DNA of 64,000 bases from Mesorhizobium sp. ES1-4 (GTDB lineage Bacteria > Pseudomonadota > Alphaproteobacteria > Rhizobiales > Rhizobiaceae), in assembly GCF_020164745.1 (NCBI RefSeq), contig NZ_JAIUGV010000003.1, positions 124,001-188,000 on the forward strand, written 5' to 3'. Below the pieces are notes generated by a model that had not been told where the DNA came from, did not search any database, and worked only from the letters and a program-made list of their open reading frames with translations. Every line of letters begins with the position of its first letter. Position 1 is the first letter of the stretch. The position numbers and the translations under genes were made by a program. Shown piece by piece: positions 56,472-64,000 of this stretch.

Positions 56472-57971
56472 ATGTCCGTCGAACGGATCTTGTGGGAAGA
56501 AGACGCAACCGGCCTTGCCGGCCTGGTGCGCAAGGGCGAACTGTCGGCGATCGAGCTGGCCGAGGCGGCGATCGCCCGGGCCGAGGCCACCCGCCCCGAA
56601 ATCAATGCAACGGCACAGCCGCTCTATGAGGCAGCGCGGACCCGCGCGAAGGCCATCGACCTTTCTCTGCCGCTGGCCGGCGTGCCCTTTGCCATCAAGG
56701 ATCTCGGCATCGCCATCAAGGGCGTGCCCTCGCATGGCGGCAGCCGCATTCCGGCCTGGGTGCCCGACTTCAACTCGGTGATGACCGACCGCTATCTCGC
56801 CGCCGGGCTGATCCCGATCGTCACCTCGACGTCGCCCGAGCACGGGCTGCGGCTGATGACCGAGTCCAAGGCCTTCGGCATCACCCGCAACCCCTGGAAT
56901 ACCGGCCACACCACCGGCGGTTCGTCGGGCGGTTCGGCGGCGCTGGTCGCCGCCGGCGTCGTCCCGGTGGCGCATGCTTCCGATGGCGGCGGCTCGATCC
57001 GCGTGCCTTCGGCCTGCAGCGGGCTTGTCGGTCTCAAGACCTCGCGCGGCCGTGTCCCGCTGTCGCCGCTGGTGAGCGAAAGCTGGTACGGAATGGTCGT
57101 CGATCACGCGGTCACCCGCTCGGTGCGCGACTGCGCGCTGCTGCTCGACCTTACCCACGGCCCCGACACGCTGGCGCCCTATGCCGCGCTGCCGCCGAAG
57201 GGCTCGTTCGCCGCGGCCGCCGCGCGCGATCCCGGCAAGCTCAGGCTGGCCGTGTACCGCAAATCGCCGCTTGGCCTGCCGATCTCGGCCGAGACGCTCA
57301 AGGCGCTCGACATTGCCGTGGCGCTCGCCCGCGAGGGCGGCCACACCGTCGAGGAGATCGACCTGCCCTTCATCGGCCGCGATTTCTTCGCCGACTTCTG
57401 CACGACGGTCGCCTCCGCCGTCGCCGGCTCGTTACGGGGTGAAGCGCTGCGCGTCGGCCGTTCCGTCACCCGAGACATCGAGCGCGCCACGCGGGTGCTG
57501 GGCCGGTTGGGCGAAATGATCTCGGCCGGCGAAACCTATGCCGGCCTGCAACGGCTGCATGCCGCTTCGCGGCAACTGATCACCGAGACCGCGCGCTACG
57601 ACGCGGTGCTGATGCCCATCATCGCGCACCCGCCGCTTGCCTGCGGCGCCATGGACCCGAAAGGCGCCGATGAACTGATCGAAAACCTGCTCGACAAGCT
57701 GCATCTCACCCCACTGCTCAAGATCAAGCCGCTGTTCGGCCAGTTGATGGACAAGAGCCTTTGGTTCACGCATTGGCCGGCGATCCACAATGTCAGCGGC
57801 CAGCCGTCGATCGCCCTGCCCGTCCATGTCACGGACGCCGGCCTGCCGCTCGGCATCCAGGCCGCCGGCCGCCCGGGCGACGAGGAAACGCTTCTGTCGC
57901 TCGCCGCGCAGATGGAAAAGATCTCCGGCTGGCTGACGCGGCGGGCGCCGCTGATGGTGCCGTCACACTGA
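56472..57971 (+). CDS. Amidase (amidase-signature family)
   Basis: A 499-residue amidase-signature hydrolase using a Ser-cisSer-Lys triad: Lys near residue 76 (LAGVPFAIKDLG), cis-Ser near 151 in TTGGSSGGSAALVAAG and the nucleophile near 175 in DGGGSIRVPSACSGLVGLK. Related to the 6-aminohexanoate-dimer hydrolase/AtzF-type group; natural substrate unknown. Divergent from the ECF sigma gene. GGGGG-type sequence just upstream of the ATG is compatible with the start. Confidence 0.92.
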   Translation: MSVERILWEEDATGLAGLVRKGELSAIELAEAAIARAEATRPEINATAQPLYEAARTRAKAIDLSLPLAGVPFAIKDLGIAIKGVPSHGGSRIPAWVPDFNSVMTDRYLAAGLIPIVTSTSPEHGLRLMTESKAFGITRNPWNTGHTTGGSSGGSAALVAAGVVPVAHASDGGGSIRVPSACSGLVGLKTSRGRVPLSPLVSESWYGMVVDHAVTRSVRDCALLLDLTHGPDTLAPYAALPPKGSFAAAAARDPGKLRLAVYRKSPLGLPISAETLKALDIAVALAREGGHTVEEIDLPFIGRDFFADFCTTVASAVAGSLRGEALRVGRSVTRDIERATRVLGRLGEMISAGETYAGLQRLHAASRQLITETARYDAVLMPIIAHPPLACGAMDPKGADELIENLLDKLHLTPLLKIKPLFGQLMDKSLWFTHWPAIHNVSGQPSIALPVHVTDAGLPLGIQAAGRPGDEETLLSLAAQMEKISGWLTRRAPLMVPSH

Positions 57972-58131
57972 CGACACCGTGAACCGCTCGAATATGACAG
58001 CAATGCCATTTGCGGCTCGCGTCAATTCCCGCTAAGACGCCGCCGTCCTTACCTGATGCGTGCCGCCCAGCAGTGCCCAGCGGTTTCGGGACAACGAGAT
58101 GCATAGAACCAAAACCCAGGAACCCACGCCG

Positions 58132-59025
58132 ATGACGGACGTCGCCGCCACCGCCGAAATGCAGGCCGCCCTCCTGTCGCGGGCGCTGCCCTACATGCAG
58201 CGCTACGAGAACAAGACCGTCGTGGTGAAATATGGCGGCCACGCCATGGGCGATATCGAACTCGGCAAGGCCTTCGCCCGCGACATCGCGCTCCTGAAGC
58301 AATCCGGCGTCAATCCGATCGTCGTGCATGGTGGCGGGCCGCAGATCGGGGCCATGCTCACCAAGATGGGCATCGAATCCAAATTCGAGGGCGGCCTGCG
58401 CGTCACCGACCAGAAGACGGTCGAGATCGTCGAAATGGTGCTGGCCGGCTCGATCAACAAGGAGATCGTCGCGCTGATCAACGCCGAGGGCGAATGGGCG
58501 ATCGGCCTGTGCGGCAAGGACGGCAACATGGTGTTCGCCGAAAAGGCGCGCAAGACCATGATCGACCCGGACTCCAACATCGAGCGCGTGCTCGATCTCG
58601 GTTTCGTCGGCGAGCCGGTCGAGGTCGACCGCAGGCTGCTCGACCTTCTGGCGCGCTCCGAGATGATTCCGGTGCTGGCGCCGGTGGCGCCCGGCCGCGA
58701 CGGCCACACCTACAACATCAACGCCGACACCTTCGCCGGCGCCATCGCCGGCGCCTGCAAGGCCTCGCGCCTGCTGTTCCTCACCGACGTGCCGGGCGTT
58801 CTCGACAAGAACAAGAAGCTGATCGACGAACTGACGGTCGCGGAGGCCAAGGCGCTGATCAAGGACGGGACGGTCTCCGGCGGCATGATCCCCAAGGTCG
58901 AGACCTGCATCGAGGCGATCGAGCGCGGGGTCGAAGGCGTCGTCATCCTCAACGGCAAGACGCCGCATTCGGTGCTGCTCGAACTGTTCACCGAACACGG
59001 CGCCGGCACGCTGATCGTCCCCTGA
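58132..59025 (+). CDS. argB: N-acetylglutamate kinase
   Basis: A 297-residue NAGK, second step of arginine synthesis (phosphorylation of N-acetyl-L-glutamate). Amino-acid-kinase motifs: [51 protein letters not shown] and the late [12 protein letters not shown] lysine region. ATG 58132 gives the usual rhizobial N-terminus ([29 protein letters not shown]); two upstream ATGs are less likely. An N-terminal helix before the kinase core suggests the hexameric, arginine-inhibited form. Normally next to engB in this order; here ~10 kb apart. Confidence 0.96.
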   Translation: MTDVAATAEMQAALLSRALPYMQRYENKTVVVKYGGHAMGDIELGKAFARDIALLKQSGVNPIVVHGGGPQIGAMLTKMGIESKFEGGLRVTDQKTVEIVEMVLAGSINKEIVALINAEGEWAIGLCGKDGNMVFAEKARKTMIDPDSNIERVLDLGFVGEPVEVDRRLLDLLARSEMIPVLAPVAPGRDGHTYNINADTFAGAIAGACKASRLLFLTDVPGVLDKNKKLIDELTVAEAKALIKDGTVSGGMIPKVETCIEAIERGVEGVVILNGKTPHSVLLELFTEHGAGTLIVP

Positions 59026-59257
59026 GCGGCGGCCGGGTCGCAGCCGGCCGATCAGGCGGGTTCCTGCAAAAACTTGCATGGAGGGCTCGCGCAAAGCTCG
59101 ATCTCACCCAATCTTGGCTCCTGTTGCATGGCCGGCTAAAACAGCACACGCAACAGTTTGGTCGCGCGATATCAACCATCACGTTTATTTTATCGGCTAG
59201 CTGCAACCAAAGTGCGGTTATGCGGTTTGTTGGCATGGGGTAGGGGTGCATTCCACC

Positions 59258-59659
59258 ATGAGCGATAGCGCGGTCCTCGTCGTTGAAGACGAGCCAATGA
59301 TACTGCTGGACCTTGAATCGGCTCTGGAGGGGGCCGGCTTTCAGGTCGTAGCGCTTTCGAACGCCGAAGCGGCGATCGAGTTGTTCGATGCGGACCCGGA
59401 AAACTTCAGCAGCCTGCTGACCGATATCCGCCTTGGGTCGGGAAAGTCAGGTTGGGAACTGGCCAAGCACTTGAGGCGCGCCCATCCGACCATCCCTGTC
59501 GTGTATATCAGCGGTGACAGTGCGCCACATTGGGGCGCCGAAGGTGTTCCTGAAAGCATAATGATCACCAAGCCCTTCGCCCCGCCTCAGATCATCACGG
59601 CCCTGTCTACGCTGCTCAATCAGCAACAACCGATGCCGCCAGTTGACGCAGAGGCTTAG
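59258..59659 (+). CDS. Single-domain response regulator
   Basis: A 133-residue receiver-only protein: acidic pair in LVVEDEPMILLDLE, phosphorylation Asp in LLTDIRLGSGKSGWELAKHLRR, Thr/Ser switch in VVYISGDSA and Lys in MITKPFAPPQ. No output domain, so it probably acts in a phosphorelay or by protein contact (the IRLGSGKSGWELAK pattern is common in FixJ/CpdR-like stand-alone receivers of rhizobia). ATG 59258; a GTG at 59246 is also in frame. Confidence 0.9.
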   Translation: MSDSAVLVVEDEPMILLDLESALEGAGFQVVALSNAEAAIELFDADPENFSSLLTDIRLGSGKSGWELAKHLRRAHPTIPVVYISGDSAPHWGAEGVPESIMITKPFAPPQIITALSTLLNQQQPMPPVDAEA

Positions 59660-59769
59660 GCCGCATGCATGTCATCTCTGCGATCGACAAGGCGGCCGGA
59701 TGCGCCGAGGTCGATCGGTTCCAGCAGTTTGCGTGCAGCTTTCCTTAAAAAACGAGAAGGCCGTTACCA

Positions 59770-60246
59770 TCAGCGCCTGAGATGCGCGAGCGGCACGTGG
59801 CCAGGTCCTTTGATGTTTTGCAGCACCAGCTGCGTGTGGACGTCGCGCACGCCGTCGAGCCGCATCAGCCGGTGCATGACGAAGGCGTTGAGTTCGTCGA
59901 CCGACGGCACCATGACATGCAGCAGGAAATCGTGGTCGCCGGTCATCGTCCAGCATGACGACACCTCGTCCATGCGCTGCACGGCGGCAATGAAGCTTTC
60001 GGGCGAGCCGTCGCTATGGCTGACCAGACGCACCTGGATGAACACCTCGACCATCAGGCCGACCGCACGTCGGCTGATCAGGGCGGCAAATCCCTTGATG
60101 ATGCCGGCTTCCTGCAGCGCTTCGAAGCGCCGCGCGCAGGGCGTGGTGGAGAGCCCGATCTCCTGCGCCAGCTCGGACACGGGCTTGCGCCCGTCGCGCT
60201 GCAGGACATCGAGCATCCTGACCTCGAAATCGTCGAACTGAGGCAT
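59770..60246 (-). CDS. Lrp/AsnC-family transcriptional regulator, divergent from phhA
   Basis: A 158-residue regulator: HTH (FEVRMLDVLQRDGRKPVSELAQEIGLSTTPCARRFEALQEAGIIKGF) and a C-terminal RAM ligand-binding domain (EVFIQVRLVSH...VSSCWTMTGDHDFLLHVMVPSV). Divergent from the phenylalanine 4-hydroxylase gene with a ~140-base spacer, so likely the local activator responding to aromatic amino acids (inference; PhhR-type activators are a different family). Confidence 0.93.
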   Translation of the reverse strand: MPQFDDFEVRMLDVLQRDGRKPVSELAQEIGLSTTPCARRFEALQEAGIIKGFAALISRRAVGLMVEVFIQVRLVSHSDGSPESFIAAVQRMDEVSSCWTMTGDHDFLLHVMVPSVDELNAFVMHRLMRLDGVRDVHTQLVLQNIKGPGHVPLAHLRR

Positions 60247-60385
60247 TTTCACTCCTCCCGGCCGAATTTCGAGTGAATGCTATCCCAAATGTGGCGAGCG
60301 AGCCATCATCAAAACCGATTTGCCTCTGCGGGTCGGGTTAGCCTTGCGACACGTCAACCATTGATGATTTGCGAGGAGAAAAGCC

Positions 60386-61222
60386 ATGACGACGATGAGC
60401 GTTGCCGAATATGCCCGTGACTGCGCGGCGCAAGGGTTGCGCGGCGACTATTCGGTCTGCCGCGCCGATTTCACCGTGGCGCAGGGCTATGATTATTCGG
60501 CCGAGGAGCAGGCGGTCTGGCGCACGCTGTGCGACCGCCAGACCAGGCTGACGCGCAAGCTCGCCCACCATTCCTATCTTGACGGCGTGGAGAAGCTCGG
60601 CCTGCTCGATGCCATTCCCGATTTCGCTGATGTCAGCGCCAGGCTGCGCAAGCTGACCGGCTGGGAGATCGTTGCCGTACCGGGCCTCATTCCCGCCGCG
60701 CCATTCTTCGATCACCTCGCCAACCGCCGCTTCCCGGTCACCAACTGGCTGCGCACAAGGCAGGAGCTCGACTACATCGTCGAGCCGGACATATTCCATG
60801 ATTTCTTCGGCCATGTGCCTGTGCTGTCCCAGCCGGTCTTTGCCGACTTCATGCGGATGTACGGCAAGAAGGCCGGCGACATCATCGCGCTCGGCGGCGA
60901 CGAGATGATCACCCGGCTCTACTGGTACACGGCTGAATACGGCCTGATGCGGGAGGCCGGCCAGCCGCTGAAGGCGTTTGGCGCCGGATTGATGTCGTCC
61001 TTCACCGAATTGCAGTTCGCCGTCGAGGGCAAGGACGCCCACCACGTGCCTTTCGACCTGGAGACGGTGATGCGCACCGGCTACGAGATCGACAAATTCC
61101 AGCGCGCCTATTTCGTGCTGCCGTCCTTCGACGCCTTGCGCGATGCCTTCCAGACCGCAGACTTCGAGGCGATCGTCGCGCGCCGCAAGGGGCAGCCGGC
61201 ACTCGACCCGGCGACGGTCTAG
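60386..61222 (+). CDS. phhA: Phenylalanine 4-monooxygenase
   Basis: A 278-residue pterin-dependent aromatic amino acid hydroxylase converting phenylalanine to tyrosine. Iron ligands: H138 and H143 in FHDFFGH and E184 in YWYTAEYG; the pterin region PVTNWLRTRQELDY precedes them. Length fits the bacterial catalytic-domain-only form with no regulatory ACT domain. A pterin-recycling enzyme is not in the window. Divergent Lrp regulator upstream. Confidence 0.96.
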   Translation: MTTMSVAEYARDCAAQGLRGDYSVCRADFTVAQGYDYSAEEQAVWRTLCDRQTRLTRKLAHHSYLDGVEKLGLLDAIPDFADVSARLRKLTGWEIVAVPGLIPAAPFFDHLANRRFPVTNWLRTRQELDYIVEPDIFHDFFGHVPVLSQPVFADFMRMYGKKAGDIIALGGDEMITRLYWYTAEYGLMREAGQPLKAFGAGLMSSFTELQFAVEGKDAHHVPFDLETVMRTGYEIDKFQRAYFVLPSFDALRDAFQTADFEAIVARRKGQPALDPATV

Positions 61223-61310
61223 TTCGACTGAATGGCGGCAGAACGTCCTGGCTGGCCGAGCGTTCTCCGCCGCCGCCGGGACGTCCCGCAACCTCCTGCA
61301 ATGCCACCTG

Positions 61311-61805
61311 CTACAATGCGTACATGGTCCGGTTGAACTTCGTCTCCATCACGACATGGGAAGCGGTTTTGATGACGCCGCCGATTTCGTTCACGGCGTT
61401 GACCTGGCGGTTCAGCTTTTCGAGCGTCTCGGCGGCAAGGTGGATGATCAGGTCCCACTCGCCGGTTATGGCGTAGACCGCCTGGATCGAAGGCATTGCC
61501 CTGATCTTTCTGGAGACGTCCGGATAGCTTTTGTTGTTCAGGGCGGCGAGCGTGAAACAGTGGACGGCGTTCTGGACCGCCGCATTGTTCAGCCGCACGG
61601 CATAGCCTTCGATAATGCCGCCTGCCTCCAGCTTCTGTATCCGCTCCTGCAGCGCTGTGCGCGATACGCCGAGCTGACGTGCCAGCGACGCGACCGGTTC
61701 ACGCGCATTCTTCTGCATCAGCGCGAGCAGCTGACGATCCTTATCAGTCAATTCCACAAACAAATCCTCTCGTTCGATCCGGGCCGCAACCATCTCATCT
61801 GTCAC
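61311..61805 (-). CDS. Second Lrp/AsnC-family regulator
   Basis: A 164-residue Lrp-type regulator: HTH (KDRQLLALMQKNAREPVASLARQLGVSRTALQERIQKLEAGGIIEGY) and RAM domain (YPDVSRKIRAMPSIQAVYAITGEWDLIIHLAAETL). An ~15-residue N-terminal extension precedes the HTH. Convergent with phhA and divergent from the following binding-protein gene, which it may control. Confidence 0.92.
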   Translation of the reverse strand: MTDEMVAARIEREDLFVELTDKDRQLLALMQKNAREPVASLARQLGVSRTALQERIQKLEAGGIIEGYAVRLNNAAVQNAVHCFTLAALNNKSYPDVSRKIRAMPSIQAVYAITGEWDLIIHLAAETLEKLNRQVNAVNEIGGVIKTASHVVMETKFNRTMYAL

Positions 61806-62128
61806 GCGATCCTATCGGCTGAACCGCCTCCGCGACAATCCGGAAGTCTGGCCGGCGCGAGCGGAGCAGGGCGAACACATCCGGCACTTTGCCGGCTCAA
61901 GGCACGCAATGACTGCGCTATCGCCATTATCCGTCATTTCGCCGGGTAGAAGCCTTCTTTTTGCGAGCTGACTGTCCGGGGTCACAGACGCCGATCCATC
62001 AGGAGGGGACCAGTTTCGGCCGTGGTGGGCACAACCAAGACCGATCCGCGTTGAGCCTGTCGCCGAACCGCCGGGGTCCGACGTCTGTCACGCATGCTGT
62101 CAGTTTTGACCACAAGGGAGGGATAACT
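61806..62128. promoter_or_regulatory. Divergent spacer between the Lrp gene and the binding-protein gene
   Basis: A 323-base gap. It contains an AGGAGGGG purine stretch near 62002 not followed by an open frame of any length, and the GGGAGG ribosome site (62116-62122) of the next gene. No promoter consensus or dyad stands out. Confidence 0.5.
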
Positions 62129-62956
62129 TTGAAAAAGCTGCTCGATCTAGCTGTTCTTGCCGCCGCGACATTGGCGATCACAACGGCAGCCATGGCCGGG
62201 GAAACCCTGGACCGCGTCACCTCGAAAAAGGCGATGGTCATCGCCACCAACGCGGCCTGGCCGCCGCAGAGCTTTCTCGACGACAGCAACGAACTCGCCG
62301 GTTTCGACATCGATGTCTCGCGCGAGATCGGTAAGCGGCTTGGTGTCGAGGTCTCGTTCGAAACGCCCGACTGGGCGACGCTGACCGGCGGCCGTTGGCA
62401 GGGACGCTACGACCTCGGCGTCGGATCGGTCACGCCGACCAAGGCCCGTTCCAAGGTGATCGACTTTGTCGGCATCTATTACTACAGCCCCTACGTCTAT
62501 GTCGTGCACAAGGACAGCGACGCGAAGACGGTTACCGATCTCAACGGCAAGGTCATCGGCGTCGAGACGGCCACCACCTCGGAGGACTTTATCCGCCGCA
62601 AGCTCGAAATCGACGCGCCCGGTCTGCCTCCCATCGAATACAAGCTCGAGCCGGGCGAGGTCCGCACCTATGCGGATTCCATGCTTCCCTTCGATGACCT
62701 GCGGCTTGGCGACGGCGTGCGCCTGAATGCCGTGATCGCCCCGGAGCAGACGGCGCAGAATGCCATCAAGAACGGCTATCCCGTGAAGATCCTGGAAGGC
62801 GAATACGCTTTCCGCGAGCCGCTCGTCGTCATCGCCGAGAAGAAGGATCCCGAGTGGACCGCAAAGGTCGCGGGCATCCTCGCCGAGATGAAGACGGACG
62901 GCACGCTCGCCGCGCTGACCACGAAGTGGTACGGCAAGGACTACAGCGCCAAGTAA
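62129..62956 (+). CDS. Amino-acid-type ABC transporter periplasmic binding protein, TTG start
   Basis: A 275-residue solute-binding protein (SBP_bac_3 family): signal peptide (residues 1-23, LLDLAVLAAATLAITTAAMA), then GFDIDVSREIGKRLGVEVSFETPDWATLTGGRWQGRYDLGVGSVTPTKARSK, a typical amino-acid-binding core. GGGAGG six bases before TTG 62129 decides the start. The matching permease/ATPase genes are not within the window. Probably delivers an amino acid or amine to the catabolic oxidoreductase that follows. Confidence 0.92.
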   Translation: MKKLLDLAVLAAATLAITTAAMAGETLDRVTSKKAMVIATNAAWPPQSFLDDSNELAGFDIDVSREIGKRLGVEVSFETPDWATLTGGRWQGRYDLGVGSVTPTKARSKVIDFVGIYYYSPYVYVVHKDSDAKTVTDLNGKVIGVETATTSEDFIRRKLEIDAPGLPPIEYKLEPGEVRTYADSMLPFDDLRLGDGVRLNAVIAPEQTAQNAIKNGYPVKILEGEYAFREPLVVIAEKKDPEWTAKVAGILAEMKTDGTLAALTTKWYGKDYSAK

Positions 62957-63000
62957 AATCATTCCGCCGGCTGCCCCTCGGCAGCCGGCGGGCGTCACCC

Positions 63001-64000
63001 ATGCATGCCCCTCACGCGAAGTCATCGATGGCCTATCCGGACACCTATTACGCCCGCACCCTGACCGACCAGAAGACGAGGCCTCCGCTCAAAGGTGAGT
63101 CGCAATGTGACGTGGCCGTCGTCGGCGCCGGACTGGCCGGGTTGACGACAGCGCTGCAGCTGGCCCGTGCCGGACTGCGTGTCGCCGTGCTGGAAGCCCA
63201 GGCCGTCGGTTTCGGCGCTTCGGGCCGCAATGGCGGTTTCGTCACGCCCGGCTTCGCCACCGGCGGCGACAATATCGCCGCACGTGTCGGCGCGGAGGCG
63301 GCGCGCGACCTGCACCGGCTGTCGATCGAGGGCGTCGAGTTCGTGCGCGACACCATCGAGACGCTCAAAATATCGGCTGCCCAGCCGCGCGCCGGCCTGC
63401 TCAGCGTCCTGCGCTACGACGACGGCCATGCGCTGAAGTCTTATGCCGAACGGATGGCACACGACCACGGCTATGAACTTCAGTATCTCGAGAGCGAAGA
63501 GGTCCGGTCGGTGCTGAAGTCGGCCCGCTACCACCAGGGCGTGCGCGACCCGAACGCCTTTCACATCCATCCGCTGAACTATCTGCGTTGCCTTGCCGAC
63601 GAGATCGAGCGGCTTGGCGGCGACATCCACGAAAGCTCGGAGGTCGTGGAATGCGATCTCGCAGGGCCGCAAAAGATGCTTCGCACCAGACAGGGCACGC
63701 TTCGAGCACCCCGGATCGTGCTCGCGACCGGCGGCTATACCGGCCCGGTTTTCGGCCAGCTCCATCGCGCCTTTCTACCCATCGCGACCTATGTGATGGT
63801 TTCCGAGGCGGCTCCCCGCCTCATTGCGCAAGCCGTGGCCACGACGGATGCTGTCGGCGACAACAGGCGGGCCGGCGACTATTATCGTCTGGTCGAGAGC
63901 GGCAATCGCCTTTTGTGGGGCGGGCGTATTACCACGCGTGCCGCTTCTGCCGACGCGCTGGCGCGCGAGTTGCGCCGCGAGATGGTCGGCACTTACCCGC
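63001..64000 (+). CDS. FAD-dependent amino-acid/amine oxidoreductase (DadA/PuuB-like), 3' end outside window
   Basis: An open frame of at least 333 residues running off the window. The Rossmann motif CDVAVVGAGLAGLTTALQLARAG and the following LEAQAVGFGASGRNGGFVTPG are typical of DAO-family flavoproteins (gamma-glutamylputrescine oxidase, D-amino-acid dehydrogenase). The second FAD segment (VLATGGYTGP) and NRLLWGGRITTR are in place. ATG 63028 is an alternative start. Downstream of the binding-protein gene, suggesting a transport-plus-oxidation unit. Confidence 0.88.
   Translation, partial: MHAPHAKSSMAYPDTYYARTLTDQKTRPPLKGESQCDVAVVGAGLAGLTTALQLARAGLRVAVLEAQAVGFGASGRNGGFVTPGFATGGDNIAARVGAEAARDLHRLSIEGVEFVRDTIETLKISAAQPRAGLLSVLRYDDGHALKSYAERMAHDHGYELQYLESEEVRSVLKSARYHQGVRDPNAFHIHPLNYLRCLADEIERLGGDIHESSEVVECDLAGPQKMLRTRQGTLRAPRIVLATGGYTGPVFGQLHRAFLPIATYVMVSEAAPRLIAQAVATTDAVGDNRRAGDYYRLVESGNRLLWGGRITTRAASADALARELRREMVGTYP

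Overview
The window is about 64 kb of GC-rich chromosome from an alphaproteobacterium of the order Rhizobiales, most likely Mesorhizobium or a close relative. The main evidence is the syntenic block addA-trxA / folC-accD-trpA-trpB-trpF, the separate infC and rpmI-rplT loci, the rpmH-rnpA-yidC locus, DUF2852 and YgjP-type proteins of rhizobial type, and several copies of short palindromic intergenic repeats typical of rhizobial genomes. These assignments come from reading the sequence and from knowledge of the families; no database search was run.

Layout. 1-13 kb is housekeeping: the 3' end of addA, trxA, a cupin, a leftward folC/accD/trp operon, a Zn-metallohydrolase, a BenE-type transporter with an alpha/beta hydrolase, infC (AUU start), a phospholipid-methyltransferase-like membrane protein and rpmI-rplT. 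13-17.3 kb is pheS-pheT, with a zinc-ribbon DUF4145 gene inserted between the two and overlapping both by a few bases. 17.3-24.1 kb holds metabolic and redox genes: a nucleotidyltransferase, an aldo/keto reductase with divergent LysR, cytochrome b561 plus YceI, a Gfo/Idh oxidoreductase and an FAD dehydrogenase.

24.4-34.6 kb is the most unusual part. A leftward four-gene operon encodes a 637-residue Asn- then Gly/Asp-rich low-complexity protein, a 674-residue protein with repeated Q-x-N...D motifs, a type I secretion ABC transporter with a disordered N-terminal extension of about 385 residues and an altered H-loop, and its HlyD-type adaptor. A LuxR-type regulator and a coupled small protein run divergently, and a tRNA-Arg follows. 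I read this as a dedicated type I secretion system for non-RTX, fibre-like or matrix-like proteins.

35-47.4 kb has a histidine kinase and rpmH-rnpA-yidC, then an accessory block between yidC and engB: a small acidic protein, a PCMT/erythromycin-esterase fusion, a fasciclin protein, an EmrAB-type pump with MarR, a frameshifted small secreted-protein gene and a Vat-like acetyltransferase. 47.4-58 kb has engB, then a second accessory block before argB: a TPR protein, a TetR-controlled EmrAB-type pump with two visible operators, MsrB, a second fasciclin protein, an ECF sigma/anti-sigma pair resembling SigK/RskA, and an amidase. 58-64 kb holds argB, a single-domain response regulator and an aromatic/amino-acid catabolism block: an Lrp-type regulator divergent from phhA, a second Lrp, an amino-acid-type binding protein and the start of a DadA-like oxidoreductase cut by the window end.
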